A DNA stretch of 64,000 nt from Oceanospirillales bacterium (GCA_004762125.1 SIHQ01000022.1:20015-84014); one strand, 5' to 3'; positions 44,332-54,130 are shown, counted from the stretch's first letter. Made by a program: numbers and translations. Notes: generated by a model not told the origin, from the letters alone.

Positions 44332-45117
44332 ATGCCTGAATGGAAAAACAGGGAAAATCCACTGAAAAAACGTTGTTTCTTTCTTTTCAGGTGCTTCTCA
44401 ATTACTGGATTGATCGTTTTGTTTGGTGGTTGCGGTCATGATCCGTTATCAGTGCAAATCAAGGAATTGAGAACGCCTGCCAAGGTAATATCCGGTAGCC
44501 ATATTGTGCGACAGGGTGAGACTCTTTTTGCCATAGCCTGGCTGTACAGTAGGGACTACAAGGAGATTGCAGCAAGAAATCGAATTCGTTCTCCGTACAC
44601 CATCTATCCAGGGCAGCATATCAATCTCTCGACACGCCGGTTATCTGTAAGCAGTCCAAGGCAGTTGAAGTCTGCTTCCAGTAAAGGTAATGTGATTAAA
44701 AAAGAAACAGTAATTAAACCCCGACCTTCTTCAGTATCCAATCGTTCCATTCGTTGGCGCTGGCCAGCAAACGGAAAGATCGTACAAGGTTTTTCCGGTA
44801 CGAGAGGTTTGAATAAAGGGATTGATATTAAGGGGAAATCAGGAGAATCTGTAATAGCAGCTGCCGCCGGAGAAATAGTTTACGCAGGAAGCGAACTGGC
44901 CGGATACGGAAAGCTGATAATAATGAAGCATAATAACAGCTATCTGAGCGCCTACGCTCATAATAAGGAGTTGCTTGTACGTGAGGGACACTCAGTTAAA
45001 GCGGGCCAGAAGATAGCCGAAATAGGTTCTACAGGAACGACAGAGCCTAAGCTGCATTTTGAAATTCGGCGTAATGGCAAACCGGTCGACCCTATACGAT
45101 TCCTGCCAAAACGCTGA
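44332..45117 (+). CDS. nlpD: NlpD-type LysM / LytM-domain lipoprotein
   Basis: Outer-membrane lipoprotein that activates the amidase AmiC at division. The ATG at 44332 follows GAGAGTG; a TTG two codons upstream is possible. The lipoprotein signal has a basic n-region and ends FGGC near residue 36, a loose lipobox. A LysM domain (GSHIVRQGETLFAIA to YPGQHINL, about 58-102) and a C-terminal LytM/M23 domain (about 145-258) follow. The first metal His of M23 peptidases is replaced (NKGIDI) and the end retains only LHFEIR, so it is a degenerate, regulatory M23 domain as in NlpD. The rpoS promoter is usually within nlpD. Confidence 0.92.
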   Translation: MPEWKNRENPLKKRCFFLFRCFSITGLIVLFGGCGHDPLSVQIKELRTPAKVISGSHIVRQGETLFAIAWLYSRDYKEIAARNRIRSPYTIYPGQHINLSTRRLSVSSPRQLKSASSKGNVIKKETVIKPRPSSVSNRSIRWRWPANGKIVQGFSGTRGLNKGIDIKGKSGESVIAAAAGEIVYAGSELAGYGKLIIMKHNNSYLSAYAHNKELLVREGHSVKAGQKIAEIGSTGTTEPKLHFEIRRNGKPVDPIRFLPKR

Positions 45118-45216
45118 ATTTGATGTGCAGTTAAGGTAGAGGGATCTCACAGGCGTCGATCCAACGATTGTTGGTTGTTCGATAGACAGTGGGGCTTTCG
45201 ATTAGGACTGACTCTT

Positions 45217-46239
45217 ATGGCAGCAAAGAGGGACGACTCAGAACAAAGCAGTTATGCTGAGGACCTTGCCCAGGGAACGGGTGATACAGAACCGACGACT
45301 GATGCACCTCAAGATGTGGTGGATGAGAAGCCGGCGAAAGCTGCGAAAGCAGCCAGCAGCGCGTCCGACTACAGTCGTGCACGCCGTGATGACGATGGTT
45401 TTTATAAAACCATCGATGCCACCCAGCTATACCTTAACGAAATTGGTTTCTCTCCACTTCTGACTCCGGAAGAAGAAGTGCATTTTGCACGTCTTGCCCG
45501 TAAAGGAGTAGAGGCAGGCCGACGTCGTATGATTGAAAGTAACTTGCGACTGGTGGTGAAAATTTCCCGGCGCTATGTCAACCGTGGTTTAACTCTTCTC
45601 GATCTCATTGAGGAAGGTAACCTAGGTTTGATTCGCGCCGTAGAAAAATTTGATCCTGAGCGAGGTTTTCGATTCTCGACTTACGCAACCTGGTGGATCC
45701 GTCAGACTATTGAACGGGCTATCATGAATCAGACCCGAACCATTCGCCTGCCCATTCACGTGGTCAAGGAATTGAATGTGTACCTCAGGGCTGCTCGTGA
45801 GCTGACTCAGAAGCTTGATCATGATCCAACGCCGGAAGAAATAGCAGCACTGCTGGATAAGCCGGTTGGTGACGTCAAGCGGATGCTGGGACTTAATGAG
45901 CGGGTGACTTCGGTTGATACTCCGTTGGGGCCTGATTCTGATAAGTCGATTCTGGATACCATCTCTGATGAGAAGGAATCTGACCCGGCGGAACTGCTTC
46001 AGGATCTGGATCTTAACGACAGCCTGGATAAGTGGTTGGGCGAGCTTTCGGAAAAACAGCGAGAAGTCGTAGCGCGTCGTTTTGGTTTGCGCGGTTATGA
46101 AACCAGTACTCTTGAAGAGGTAGGTAAAGAGATCGGTTTGACTCGTGAACGGGTAAGGCAGATTCAGGTTGAAGCGTTGAAAAGATTGCGCTCCATTCTG
46201 GAGAAGCAGGGTCTTTCAGGAGAGTCCCTATTTAGCTGA
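45217..46239 (+). CDS. rpoS: RNA polymerase sigma factor RpoS
   Basis: Stationary-phase and general stress sigma factor. The ATG at 45217 with TTAGGA upstream gives [12 protein letters not shown] and 340 residues (330 in E. coli). Region 1.2 shows [21 protein letters not shown]; region 2 shows [29 protein letters not shown]; region 3 follows; region 4.2 shows [19 protein letters not shown]. The first 60 residues are acidic and Ala-rich, longer than in enterics. It follows nlpD and ends 16 bases before a shared terminator. Confidence 0.97.
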   Translation: MAAKRDDSEQSSYAEDLAQGTGDTEPTTDAPQDVVDEKPAKAAKAASSASDYSRARRDDDGFYKTIDATQLYLNEIGFSPLLTPEEEVHFARLARKGVEAGRRRMIESNLRLVVKISRRYVNRGLTLLDLIEEGNLGLIRAVEKFDPERGFRFSTYATWWIRQTIERAIMNQTRTIRLPIHVVKELNVYLRAARELTQKLDHDPTPEEIAALLDKPVGDVKRMLGLNERVTSVDTPLGPDSDKSILDTISDEKESDPAELLQDLDLNDSLDKWLGELSEKQREVVARRFGLRGYETSTLEEVGKEIGLTRERVRQIQVEALKRLRSILEKQGLSGESLFS

Positions 46240-46255
46240 AGCCAGTCCCTGAATG

Positions 46256-46297
46256 AAAAAAGCCATGGTATGACTAACAGTCACCATGGCTTTTTTT
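46256..46297. terminator. Bidirectional terminator between rpoS and fdxA
   Basis: AGCCATGGT pairs with ACCATGGCT across a 13-base loop, with AAAAAA before and TTTTTT after. It works in both directions for the convergent rpoS (+) and fdxA (-). Confidence 0.85.
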
Positions 46298-46342
46298 ATG
46301 AGCGTCTTTCTGTTGTCTGGCTGTCCCCGGCCAGAAGCAGAT

Positions 46343-46666
46343 TTATCGCTCCAGATGTTCCAGTTTTCCCTTTGTACCGTCCCACTCATCTGCATCCGGC
46401 AGAGGGTCTTTCTTCTCGGTAATATTTTCCCAAACATCAGCCAGTACCGCATTCAGCTCGATGAATTCCTGCTGATCTTCCGGTACTTCGTCTTCGGAGA
46501 AGATGGCATTTGCTGGGCACTCGGGTTCGCAGAGTGCGCAATCAATACACTCATCCGGATGAATGACCAGAAAATTCGGGCCTTCGTAGAAGCAGTCAAC
46601 AGGGCATACTTCTACGCAATCGGTGTATTTGCACTTGATGCAGTTTTCACCCACTATGAAAGCCAT
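46343..46666 (-). CDS. fdxA: Seven-iron ferredoxin FdxA
   Basis: Small electron carrier with one [3Fe-4S] and one [4Fe-4S] cluster. Its 107 residues closely follow the Azotobacter FdI type. The N-terminal half carries the cluster Cys residues in [17 protein letters not shown] and [12 protein letters not shown]. The acidic C-terminal half ends [10 protein letters not shown]. The ATG at 46664-46666 is used. It lies next to mutS on the same strand, the standard arrangement in this group. Confidence 0.96.
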   Translation of the reverse strand: MAFIVGENCIKCKYTDCVEVCPVDCFYEGPNFLVIHPDECIDCALCEPECPANAIFSEDEVPEDQQEFIELNAVLADVWENITEKKDPLPDADEWDGTKGKLEHLER

Positions 46667-46849
46667 GGTGGTAACACTCCATTAATTCGGCTGATATATT
46701 AGTCAGTCAAAGAAGACGCTCCTCTCACGCCTTCCTTCCGTACCTGATCGTCAGGACAGTTTACTGCCATTCGAAATCGAGGCACAAAGTCTACCAGCAT
46801 TGATACTGTGGTAATAGCTTGAAACCAGATCAGACAGTTATGAGCATAG

Positions 46850-49450
46850 TTAGCTTTTGCTGGTTAATTGTTTCAAGCTGTAAACCAGTTCCAGAGCTTG
46901 TTTTGGGGTCAGGTTGTCCGGATCCAGTTCTTCCAGCATGTCGACAGCCGGGTGGGGCTGAGATACTGAAAACATGTCTGCCTGAAGTAGGCTCACGGCC
47001 TCAGTTTCTCCGACTTTCAGGTTGGCTGTCTTGGTCTGATCAGACGAAGACTCTTGCTCCAATTGTTGCAGTCGCACACGCGCCTGGTTGACTACCTTTC
47101 TCGGAACTCCCGCCAGTTGCGCCACCTGTAAACCATAACTTTGGCTGGCAGGACCTTCCTGCACGGCATGCAAGAATACAATTTTGTCGTCGTGTTCCGT
47201 CGCATTCAGATGAACGTTAACGACTGTGCTGCATTCTTCCGGCAACTGAGTCAGTTCGAAGTAATGAGTGGCAAACAGAGTAAAAGCCTGAACATTGTCA
47301 GCCAGATGGTGGGCGCAGGCCCAGGCCAGAGACAATCCATCGAAGGTGCTGGTTCCCCGACCGACTTCATCCATCAGGACCAGACTGCTAGCAGTTGCAT
47401 TGTTCAGTATGTTAGCGGTTTCTGTCATTTCCACCATAAAAGTAGAACGGCCGCCGGCCAGATCATCCGAAGAGCCTATGCGGGTAAAAATTCGATCTAC
47501 CAGACCGATTTCTGCAGCACCGGCGGGAACAAAGCTACCGATATGTGCCATCAGTACGATCAGCGCAGTCTGTCGCATATAGGTCGATTTACCACCCATA
47601 TTCGGTCCGGTAATGACCAGCATGCGACGCTCTGGATTGAAATCAACATTGTTTGCTACAAAAGGTTCATCCAGAACCTGTTCAACAACCGGATGACGAC
47701 CTTCGGTGATATGAATGCCAGCGGCTTCAGTCAATGTTGGCTGACAGAAATTCAACGTATCAGCGCGTTCGGACATATTACACAGAACATCCAGCTCGGC
47801 AAGATTCATACCCGTTTCCTGCAATGGCCCTAGCTGAGTCAACAGACTCTCAAGGAGGTCATCATAAAGCGCTTTCTCTCTGGTTAGGGCACGGCTTTTA
47901 CTGGACAGAGCCTTGTCTTCAAACTCTTTAAGTTCCGGAGTAATAAAACGTTCGGTGTTTTTCAGGGTCTGACGACGAATGTAATCGACTGGTACTTTGT
48001 CAGATTCACGGCGACTGAGCTCTATGTAATAGCCATGAACCCGGTTAAATCCTACTTTCAGGGTAGAAAGACCACTGCGCTCTCGTTCTCTTTTTTCCAG
48101 TTCAACCAGATAGTCACCGGCGTTTTGACTCAGAGAGCGAAACTCATCCAGTTCAGTGTCAAATCCTTCGGCAATCACACCACCATCGCGAATCACTACA
48201 GGAGGGTTTTCTATGACGGCTCTGCTCAGAAGATCGGCTGTATCAGGGTGTTCGCTGATACCTTCAGCAAGGGAGTAGATCTTTTGACTGTCGATGATAC
48301 CGAGAATACCTTGCAGTTCCGGCAGTTGATTGAGGGCATCTCTAAGGCGCGCCAAATCTCTCGGTCGTGCGGACTTGAGCGCAACACGGGCGAGAATACG
48401 TTCAATATCACCAATGCCTTTTAATACAGGCTGCAACTGTTCAAAGAAGTAACCGTCTTTTAATACAGCAATAGCACCTTGGCGATCGGTGAGCTTTTTC
48501 AGGTTACATAAAGGCCGGTTAATCCAGCGTGACAGCAAGCGACTGCCCATTGCGGTAGAGGTTTTATCCAGTACTGACAGTAAGGTGTGATCCCGGCCAC
48601 CGGTAAGATTCTGGCTCAATTCCAGGTTTCTACGACTGGCGGCATCCAGTACCACGCTTTCTTCACGGCTTTCCTGGTGAATGCTGCGAATGTGAGGCAG
48701 GGCAGTACGCTGGGTTTCTTTCGCATACTGTAAAAGGCAACCAGCTGCTTCCAGCCCTGAAGTCAATTGTTCGCAGCCAAAACCCTGCAGGTTTTTAGTC
48801 TGGAACTGGCGAGTCAGAGCTTCATAGGCGCTATCCCGGTCATAGTCCCAGGGAGGGCGTCGAGTAGAACCTGCACGTTTAATGATCACGGCTGGCCAGT
48901 CTACGCTGTCGTTGAAAAGAATCTCGGCCGGGTTCAGCCGTTCAATTTCAGAGAGAAGTGCTTCTTCGTCATTGACTTCTATAGCACTGAACTGTCCGCT
49001 GCTGATATCCAAGCTGGCAATGCCAAAGTGATCACTGCTTTTATTAATGGCGGCCAGAAGATTGTCCTGATGTTCATCCAACAGAGCTTCATCACTGATA
49101 GTACCGGGGGTCAGAATGCGAACGACTTTGCGTTCAACCGGCCCTTTGCTGGTGGCTGGATCGCCGACCTGTTCGCAAATAGCGACTGAAATTCTCATAC
49201 GAACCAGTCTTGCCAGATAGCCTTCCGCTGCATGGTAGGGAATACCTGCCATGGGAATCGGCTCGCCGGCAGATTGACCGCGGGACGTCAGAGTAATATC
49301 AAGAAGCTCGGAGGCTTTACGGGCATCATCGTAAAAGAGTTCATAGAAATCCCCCATACGATAGAAAACAAGATGCTGGCGGTGTTCCTGCTTGATACGC
49401 AGGTATTGAGTCATCATCGGGGTGTGAGAACTCTGGTCTTTTTTAGCCAT
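46850..49450 (-). CDS. mutS: DNA mismatch repair protein MutS
   Basis: Recognises mismatches and small loops and recruits MutL. Its 866 residues compare with 853 in E. coli. The mismatch-binding domain has the Phe-X-Glu-type motif [11 protein letters not shown] near residue 33. The C-terminal ATPase has the Walker [10 protein letters not shown] near 618, STFMVEMTE, the Walker B/signature [13 protein letters not shown] near 695, and FATHYFELT. The C-terminal oligomerisation tail is present. The ATG at 49448-49450 gives [17 protein letters not shown]. Confidence 0.97.
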   Translation of the reverse strand: MAKKDQSSHTPMMTQYLRIKQEHRQHLVFYRMGDFYELFYDDARKASELLDITLTSRGQSAGEPIPMAGIPYHAAEGYLARLVRMRISVAICEQVGDPATSKGPVERKVVRILTPGTISDEALLDEHQDNLLAAINKSSDHFGIASLDISSGQFSAIEVNDEEALLSEIERLNPAEILFNDSVDWPAVIIKRAGSTRRPPWDYDRDSAYEALTRQFQTKNLQGFGCEQLTSGLEAAGCLLQYAKETQRTALPHIRSIHQESREESVVLDAASRRNLELSQNLTGGRDHTLLSVLDKTSTAMGSRLLSRWINRPLCNLKKLTDRQGAIAVLKDGYFFEQLQPVLKGIGDIERILARVALKSARPRDLARLRDALNQLPELQGILGIIDSQKIYSLAEGISEHPDTADLLSRAVIENPPVVIRDGGVIAEGFDTELDEFRSLSQNAGDYLVELEKRERERSGLSTLKVGFNRVHGYYIELSRRESDKVPVDYIRRQTLKNTERFITPELKEFEDKALSSKSRALTREKALYDDLLESLLTQLGPLQETGMNLAELDVLCNMSERADTLNFCQPTLTEAAGIHITEGRHPVVEQVLDEPFVANNVDFNPERRMLVITGPNMGGKSTYMRQTALIVLMAHIGSFVPAGAAEIGLVDRIFTRIGSSDDLAGGRSTFMVEMTETANILNNATASSLVLMDEVGRGTSTFDGLSLAWACAHHLADNVQAFTLFATHYFELTQLPEECSTVVNVHLNATEHDDKIVFLHAVQEGPASQSYGLQVAQLAGVPRKVVNQARVRLQQLEQESSSDQTKTANLKVGETEAVSLLQADMFSVSQPHPAVDMLEELDPDNLTPKQALELVYSLKQLTSKS

Positions 49451-49640
49451 TCAGATCAGTCAAAATCAGCAAATTAATTGATCAATAGTAACACGTGCAC
49501 AAAGGATTTGGAGATGTGACTAGGCGACAAACGAACGAATCCTTGAACCTATAAATAGTCGGTGGTTGAAATGAGCGACGATTGCATGGATAGAAACACC
49601 AAGGACCTCGCATCGTTAAATGCGAGCGGTGTGGAATGGT

Positions 49641-49982
49641 TTACAGATTGTAGATAGCGATACCGTACGTTAGGGCACAGGCTAATAATATAAAGAGCAC
49701 GACGGGGCGAAGTGTCTTCAGCCACAAAGGCATTCGATTGCAGTTGCAGATATATCCGGCGGTGACCAGCATCATGGTTCCTGATATCAGGGCCGCGAGC
49801 CCCCAGAATTCAGTAAGATGGTTAAGCCAGTACCAGAAAATATTCCAGCTACCGCCTAGAAGCACCAGTCCGGCAATACCGTTATTAACAGCCTTGGGTG
49901 TGCTTTTGAGAATGCTGGGTCGCAAAGCAAAGAGTGCTCCAACCAGCATGGTACAGGCCATTATGGTGCCCATCGGTAACAT
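49641..49982 (-). CDS. Small four-helix membrane protein of unknown function
   Basis: A 113-residue hydrophobic protein with about four membrane helices. The ATG at 49980-49982 has AAGGAG 6 bases upstream on the minus strand, so the gene is well supported. Sequence marks: GALFALRP between helices 1 and 2, WNIFWYWLNHLTEFWG in the middle, and ICNCNRMP before the last helix. No family is recognised. It lies 32 bases downstream of the DUF1223 gene on the same strand, so the two probably form an operon. Confidence 0.75.
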   Translation of the reverse strand: MLPMGTIMACTMLVGALFALRPSILKSTPKAVNNGIAGLVLLGGSWNIFWYWLNHLTEFWGLAALISGTMMLVTAGYICNCNRMPLWLKTLRPVVLFILLACALTYGIAIYNL

Positions 49983-50014
49983 GTGTTTCTCCTTATAAAA
50001 TGAACAATCGTTGA

Positions 50015-50782
50015 TTATTGAATCAGACCGCCGGTAGCCTGAAGAACGTCAAAAGGATCGTTTGAAGGTGTCACCCAAAGACTAATGGCCAAAGAGTTAG
50101 AGTCAGCCTGTTTTTTCAGAGGTACAGAAATCGTCCATTGCCCACTGTTAGCATCTGATCGACCGGATTCCAGAACAACAAAATCATGGTGAAGGGTCTT
50201 TCTTGAATTTTCGCCTCGGTTGACTTGTGTTTCTCTATCCATTCCGGTCACAGCCCAGTGCAGGAGATAGCTCTCGCTTTGTTGATTAATAGCCAAAAAT
50301 TCTGCCGAGATATTCAGTGTTGCTTCTTTCTTTTCAGGCGCACTTACAGAGGCTGTCAAACGACCAGCCTCTTCTTCTTTGAGATCAGGTAGGCTGCGGT
50401 TAGGGCGAAAAAACGCACGCCATTCCTGACCATCAATAAAAAATCCGGGTGTATAAACGCCTTTTGAACGACCTGCTGTGCGATAGGCATACTGACGCTG
50501 CTGATGTTCAGGCTTGGCAAAAGGGTCAGGCCAGCCAAGATAATCCCAGTAACCTACTTGATAGACAACAGGTACCCAATGGTTCCAGAGCGTTGAGCTG
50601 TCTTGTAATTGTGAAACAAAACGATCGGCTGGTGGACAGCTGGAGCAGCCTTCCGAACTAAACAGTTCCAGTAGGTGCTTTTTCTCAGTCCCGGAATCCA
50701 GCTTAAGGCTCAGCTCCGAACTCTGTACAGAGGGCACTGATATAAACAGGTAAACAGCAAACAGTGATCTGATCCATTTCAT
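50015..50782 (-). CDS. DUF1223 secreted thioredoxin-like protein
   Basis: A 255-residue exported protein. The ATG at 50780-50782 gives a signal peptide (MKWIRSLFAVYLF, ending VQSSE); a TTG two codons upstream is less likely. The family hallmark LFSSEGCSSCPPAD follows near residue 40, with a CxxC-like pair in a thioredoxin fold, then VVYQVGYWDYLGWPDPFA and GVYTPGFFIDGQEW. DUF1223 proteins are thought to be periplasmic redox-type proteins; the activity is not known. Probably co-transcribed with the small membrane protein at 49641-49982. Confidence 0.88.
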   Translation of the reverse strand: MKWIRSLFAVYLFISVPSVQSSELSLKLDSGTEKKHLLELFSSEGCSSCPPADRFVSQLQDSSTLWNHWVPVVYQVGYWDYLGWPDPFAKPEHQQRQYAYRTAGRSKGVYTPGFFIDGQEWRAFFRPNRSLPDLKEEEAGRLTASVSAPEKKEATLNISAEFLAINQQSESYLLHWAVTGMDRETQVNRGENSRKTLHHDFVVLESGRSDANSGQWTISVPLKKQADSNSLAISLWVTPSNDPFDVLQATGGLIQ

Positions 50783-50963
50783 TGGCAAGTCCGCAGATAT
50801 TTTCTTCTTGTAGATCTATACGTTGGCAGCGCCGGTTTGGAGTCAATTTAAAGTTATTTTAAAAAATGAGTTCAGGATTTCGCTATGCAATTGAATAGCG
50901 GGAGCTGATTGCTTTTGAATATCAAATGAAGCTTTAGATGAACTAACCACCCAGGAAATTACA

Positions 50964-51512
50964 GTGATCATTACACCTCAATATAAAGAGCTGGAAGTCT
51001 TGCTATTGGCAGAGCTGAAAAAAAGACCAGCGTTGAAAAGATTGTTCGAAGATCAAGAGCAGAGCGTTATTCGAAACTATTTAATACCATCCCTTATGCA
51101 ATATCAGGACAAAGCCCAGTGGAAAGTTTTAGTACCTAACACTCTTCACTACTTTGAAAGAGAAGTACTTAAGGCTGGTTGCTATGATCTGAAAGCCTTG
51201 GAAACAGCCGCTGCTGGCAGCTTATCTCTCATAAACTCAGGTTCAAACACAGAGTCTTCGGATATTTATTGTCAACTGGATTCAGCTCGTGTTCAGGAAG
51301 CATTGGATGAGCCCAATGCTACCTATCTTGGAACCGAAGAGCTCCGGCAATGCATCGCTGATTTACTGGATCAAACATCCCCGGAAGCACTCTATGAACA
51401 ACGGTACGGTCATTTTAAACGCTCGCTTAAACAATTAGGGCTTAGTCGTTTTTTTCCAACCGTGATGAATATTCTTCTGATAATACTTCATTTATTCAAT
51501 TCGCTTAACTGA
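50964..51512 (+). CDS. Hypothetical tail-anchored protein (182 aa)
   Basis: Starts with GTG at 50964, with AGGAAA 7 bases upstream. The protein is mostly soluble and helical, with charged N-terminal segments (ELKKRPALKRLFEDQEQ), and ends in a hydrophobic helix (FFPTVMNILLIILHLF) at the very C terminus, so it may be tail-anchored in the inner membrane with the bulk in the cytoplasm. No signal peptide and no recognised family. It is divergent from the DUF1223 gene and its last 25 bases overlap the convergent ADP-ribosylglycohydrolase-like gene. Confidence 0.7.
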   Translation: MIITPQYKELEVLLLAELKKRPALKRLFEDQEQSVIRNYLIPSLMQYQDKAQWKVLVPNTLHYFEREVLKAGCYDLKALETAAAGSLSLINSGSNTESSDIYCQLDSARVQEALDEPNATYLGTEELRQCIADLLDQTSPEALYEQRYGHFKRSLKQLGLSRFFPTVMNILLIILHLFNSLN

Positions 51513-52645
51513 CGACTCAGTTTTAAATACAACTCTGAATTTTCCAGTTCGGTCACAAACCGTTTCGGTATAGCCTCGTAACCATTCATAGCACCCAGAA
51601 GCGCTCCAGTCATCGCTGCTCTTGCCATATTGTTACCACCGCCATTGGCTGCTGATAACATGCCCATTTCAAAGTCGTTCGGGAATCGATGGATTAGATA
51701 ATAAGCGGCGGGCAATAGACGAGTAAGGCTGCAATCCGTACCGTAAACGTGGCTGATATAAAGGGCTGGTTCAATGTTAACTTTGTCCGGCATCCAGGCA
51801 ACTGAAGCGTTGATGAAGGTCAATATGATGTTTTTGCCACCTATGTAAGGCTTGATCTCCGGGTTAGCATGCAATCTTCTCAGATACTGGTTCATGTCAG
51901 GTAATTGCACGCCCTTAATCATCGCTTGTACCGACAGAGCATAAACAACCTGATTCATCCTCAAAACCTCATCAGCGATGAAAGGTTTCAGCAACAAATC
52001 GACATTCTCAGCCAGCTCTTTGGGATCATCATAAAGAACGGCTAAAACCACTGATAATTGTGCTCCGTCTGCACCATTTGAATGTGTTGCAATGGCAGGA
52101 TCATCCCATTTGATACCCTGTTTTCTGCGGTGCCATAGATCTTTGACCATCGACTCAGTGTAACGACCTGAATAAGATTCACCATTTAGCGTTTTGAAAA
52201 ATTTATCGAGCTTGTTATGAAAATCTTTCGGGTCATAGCGTCCCTTTTCTACCACGGACTGCAACAGTAAAGTAACCAACTGCCCCGTTTGTGAAATATT
52301 GCCAGCTCTCAAGCCTTGCTCGTGACGATGGCGACTGACTTTTGCAAATCTGTGGCTGCCATTCAGTGCAGGATCCTGATATCGGTCAATCCAGGGGCCG
52401 TAATCCTTGTGAAGAGCGTCTAGGTCATAATACCAGTGCGTTCCCAATCCCATTGCGTCACCCGCAAGCAAGCCAAGCAGAGCGCCTTTGACTCTTTCAG
52501 ATCGGGTAATATCACTCGGATACAGTTTGATTACAGCGGGCACTTTTGTGACTAAGACGTTTGAATCACTTGGTTTTTTCTCGTTATGACCACAGGCTAC
52601 CCCTAAAAAAAGGATACTGATAAACAAAAGCTTCTTTATTACCAC
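51488..52645 (-). CDS. ADP-ribosylglycohydrolase-like lipoprotein
   Basis: A 385-residue protein with an N-terminal lipoprotein-type signal (MVIKKLLFISILFLGVAC, Cys near residue 18) and then the ADP-ribosylglycohydrolase/crystallin J1 fold. It is recognised by VKGALLGLLAGDAMG near residue 55, AGNISQTGQLVTLLLQ, SNGADGAQLSVVLAV, and NGGGNNMARAAMTGALLGAMNG near 340. In active members the last motif has acidic metal ligands (GGDTD-type) and an earlier one has DD; here these are GGGNN and SQTGQ, so dinuclear metal binding and hydrolase activity are doubtful. The start is GTG with AGAGG upstream. It may bind rather than cleave ADP-ribose-like ligands, at the cell envelope. Confidence 0.82.
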   Translation of the reverse strand: MVIKKLLFISILFLGVACGHNEKKPSDSNVLVTKVPAVIKLYPSDITRSERVKGALLGLLAGDAMGLGTHWYYDLDALHKDYGPWIDRYQDPALNGSHRFAKVSRHRHEQGLRAGNISQTGQLVTLLLQSVVEKGRYDPKDFHNKLDKFFKTLNGESYSGRYTESMVKDLWHRRKQGIKWDDPAIATHSNGADGAQLSVVLAVLYDDPKELAENVDLLLKPFIADEVLRMNQVVYALSVQAMIKGVQLPDMNQYLRRLHANPEIKPYIGGKNIILTFINASVAWMPDKVNIEPALYISHVYGTDCSLTRLLPAAYYLIHRFPNDFEMGMLSAANGGGNNMARAAMTGALLGAMNGYEAIPKRFVTELENSELYLKLSRQLSELNK

Positions 52646-52814
52646 AATTTCTTGCCTCTTTCTTTTTTTAGCGCTGTCTTATGCTGAACCTTTCAACAAA
52701 GGTAGACAGCGTCTGGTTATCAACGTTCCTTCTTAAAAATAGATGATTTTAGAGATCGCATACTCAACCTGTTGTTTTTAAAGGATGAGTATCGTTACTT
52801 CATAGGTGACCGTT

Positions 52815-53429
52815 TTACCCTAGAGCTTCATCGATCTGGCTGAGAATGTTATCTGCTGACTGATAGTCCAGCCCTATGGGTCTTGCAATCTGTGTTTCAT
52901 CCACCAGAACCATGGAAGGGAAGCCGTTTGCGGGCATACTTCGGAAAAAGGAGATCTGATCCATAAGCTGTTTGTTCAGTTCTGGAGATTTCATACTCGT
53001 TTTAAACATCTCGATATCCAACCCCAGTTGTCTGGCAAAACCGGTTAACACATCGACATCGGAGGGGTTGCAAGCGTTAAGGTAGTAACCCTCTTGAATG
53101 GCTGTAATTATTTCATTTTCAAACCCCTGTTCTGCTGCGGCTAACACAGCCCGGCAGGCAGGATAGGTTGAACGCCTTGGTTGGCAGTCAGTCCAGAATG
53201 AAAAATTAAACGACGTCCCCAGCTGCTGGTGGATTCTATGCCAAGTACTTTCCAACATCTGTTGCATCGACTCGGGCATTGGCACATCACTGTCCGGTGC
53301 CAAACCACCCAGCACATTCACTTGAGTGATGTGAGGAGGCAGGTTGTCTTTAACCTTTTGCCAGGTCGGTTTAAAACCCCAACACCAACTGCACATAGGG
53401 TCATGAAAGTAGTAGAGAGTGGCTGTCAT
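52815..53429 (-). CDS. DsbA-family (FrnE-like) thiol oxidoreductase
   Basis: A 204-residue protein of the DsbA/2-hydroxychromene isomerase group without a signal peptide, hence cytoplasmic. The active site CSWCWGF is near residues 13-19 after YYFHDPM. The helical insert follows (NFSFWTDCQPRRSTYPACRAVLAA), then the cis-Pro region NGFPSMVLVD near 171. This pattern matches FrnE-like proteins linked to redox stress. It is transcribed away from pncC, with a 166-base gap. Confidence 0.88.
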   Translation of the reverse strand: MTATLYYFHDPMCSWCWGFKPTWQKVKDNLPPHITQVNVLGGLAPDSDVPMPESMQQMLESTWHRIHQQLGTSFNFSFWTDCQPRRSTYPACRAVLAAAEQGFENEIITAIQEGYYLNACNPSDVDVLTGFARQLGLDIEMFKTSMKSPELNKQLMDQISFFRSMPANGFPSMVLVDETQIARPIGLDYQSADNILSQIDEALG

Positions 53430-53595
53430 TTTCTTTCGTCTTTTTTATTACATGAGTTCTGGCATAGTACCAGAAGGTCGATTTTTATTGGATGTCGTAA
53501 TAAAGCGCTCTGGTTTCCTCTCGTTCAACGGGAAATTTTCGCTTTTGCTGACAAAGCAGTAAACTATGTTTCTTTATCCCCGAAGCAAAAAAATC

Positions 53596-54087
53596 ATGCG
53601 TCCAGAGCTTGAAAACAGTGCGAGAGAACTTGCTGAGTTACTTCAGCAGACAGGCATGCGTCTGGCGACAGGTGAATCTTGCACCGGAGGCTGGATCAGC
53701 CAGTTGTTAACGTCGATTCCAGGCAGTTCGGCGTGGTTTGAAGGTGCCATCGTTAGCTACTCAAACGATATGAAGCATAATCTGTTGGGTGTGCCAAGAG
53801 GGCAACTCGATCAGTATGGCGCTGTCAGTCAGCCTGTAGTGGAAAGCATGGCCAGGGGATTGGTAAAAACACTGAATGTTCCTTTAAGTGTGAGCGTCAG
53901 TGGTATTGCCGGGCCTGACGGTGGCAGTGATGAGAAGCCTGTAGGAACCGTATGGATTGGCTGGTGTTTCGATCATCAGGTCAGTTCTGAACGGTTCCTG
54001 TTTACCGGTGACCGTACTCACGTGCGGGAGCAGGCGGTGCTTGCAGCTCTAGGTGGCCTGATTAAAGTTATACAAACTATTGCCTGA
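53596..54087 (+). CDS. pncC: Nicotinamide-nucleotide amidase (CinA C-terminal type)
   Basis: Deamidates NMN to nicotinate mononucleotide for pyridine nucleotide recycling. The ATG at 53596 (MRPELENSARELAELL) gives 163 residues against 165 in E. coli; the frame is open 30 bases upstream. Family motifs: ATGESCTGGWISQL, GSSAWFEGAIVSYSN, GAVSQPVVE and SVSGIAGPDGGSDEKPVGTVW. It lies immediately before recA, the usual order in gammaproteobacteria, and ends just upstream of the recA LexA box. Confidence 0.96.
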   Translation: MRPELENSARELAELLQQTGMRLATGESCTGGWISQLLTSIPGSSAWFEGAIVSYSNDMKHNLLGVPRGQLDQYGAVSQPVVESMARGLVKTLNVPLSVSVSGIAGPDGGSDEKPVGTVWIGWCFDHQVSSERFLFTGDRTHVREQAVLAALGGLIKVIQTIA

Positions 54088-54091
54088 TAAG

Positions 54092-54111
54092 TACTGGACA
54101 AACATACAGAT
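54092..54111. promoter_or_regulatory. LexA (SOS) box upstream of recA
   Basis: TACTGGACAAACATACAGAT contains CTG-N10-CAG, the core of the gammaproteobacterial LexA operator. It lies about 75 bases before the recA start and overlaps a possible -35 (TGGACA). Confidence 0.8.
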
Positions 54112-54130
54112 AGTGGTTAAATATACAGTA
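54111..54130. promoter_or_regulatory. Second, half-degenerate LexA-like site
   Basis: TAGTGGTTAAATATACAGTA has a perfect right half (TATACAGTA) but GTG instead of CTG at the left. It abuts the first box and would cover the -10 region of the same promoter. Confidence 0.35.

Noticed and set aside
46286..46702. 138-codon plus-strand frame opposite fdxA
   Set aside because: Antisense to fdxA, whose cluster Cys motifs are unmistakable.
47141..47833. 230-codon open frame antisense to mutS
   Set aside because: Covers the conserved MutS ATPase region on the other strand; no independent support.
49607..49626. CTCGCAT / ATGCGAG hairpin downstream of the small membrane protein gene
   Set aside because: 7-bp stem without a T run on either strand; too weak to call a terminator.
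49571..49657. 28-codon plus-strand frame (MSDDCMDRNTKD...) with GGTGG upstream, after mutS
   Set aside because: Too short and overlapping the end of the membrane-protein gene; no family resemblance. Kept only as a note.
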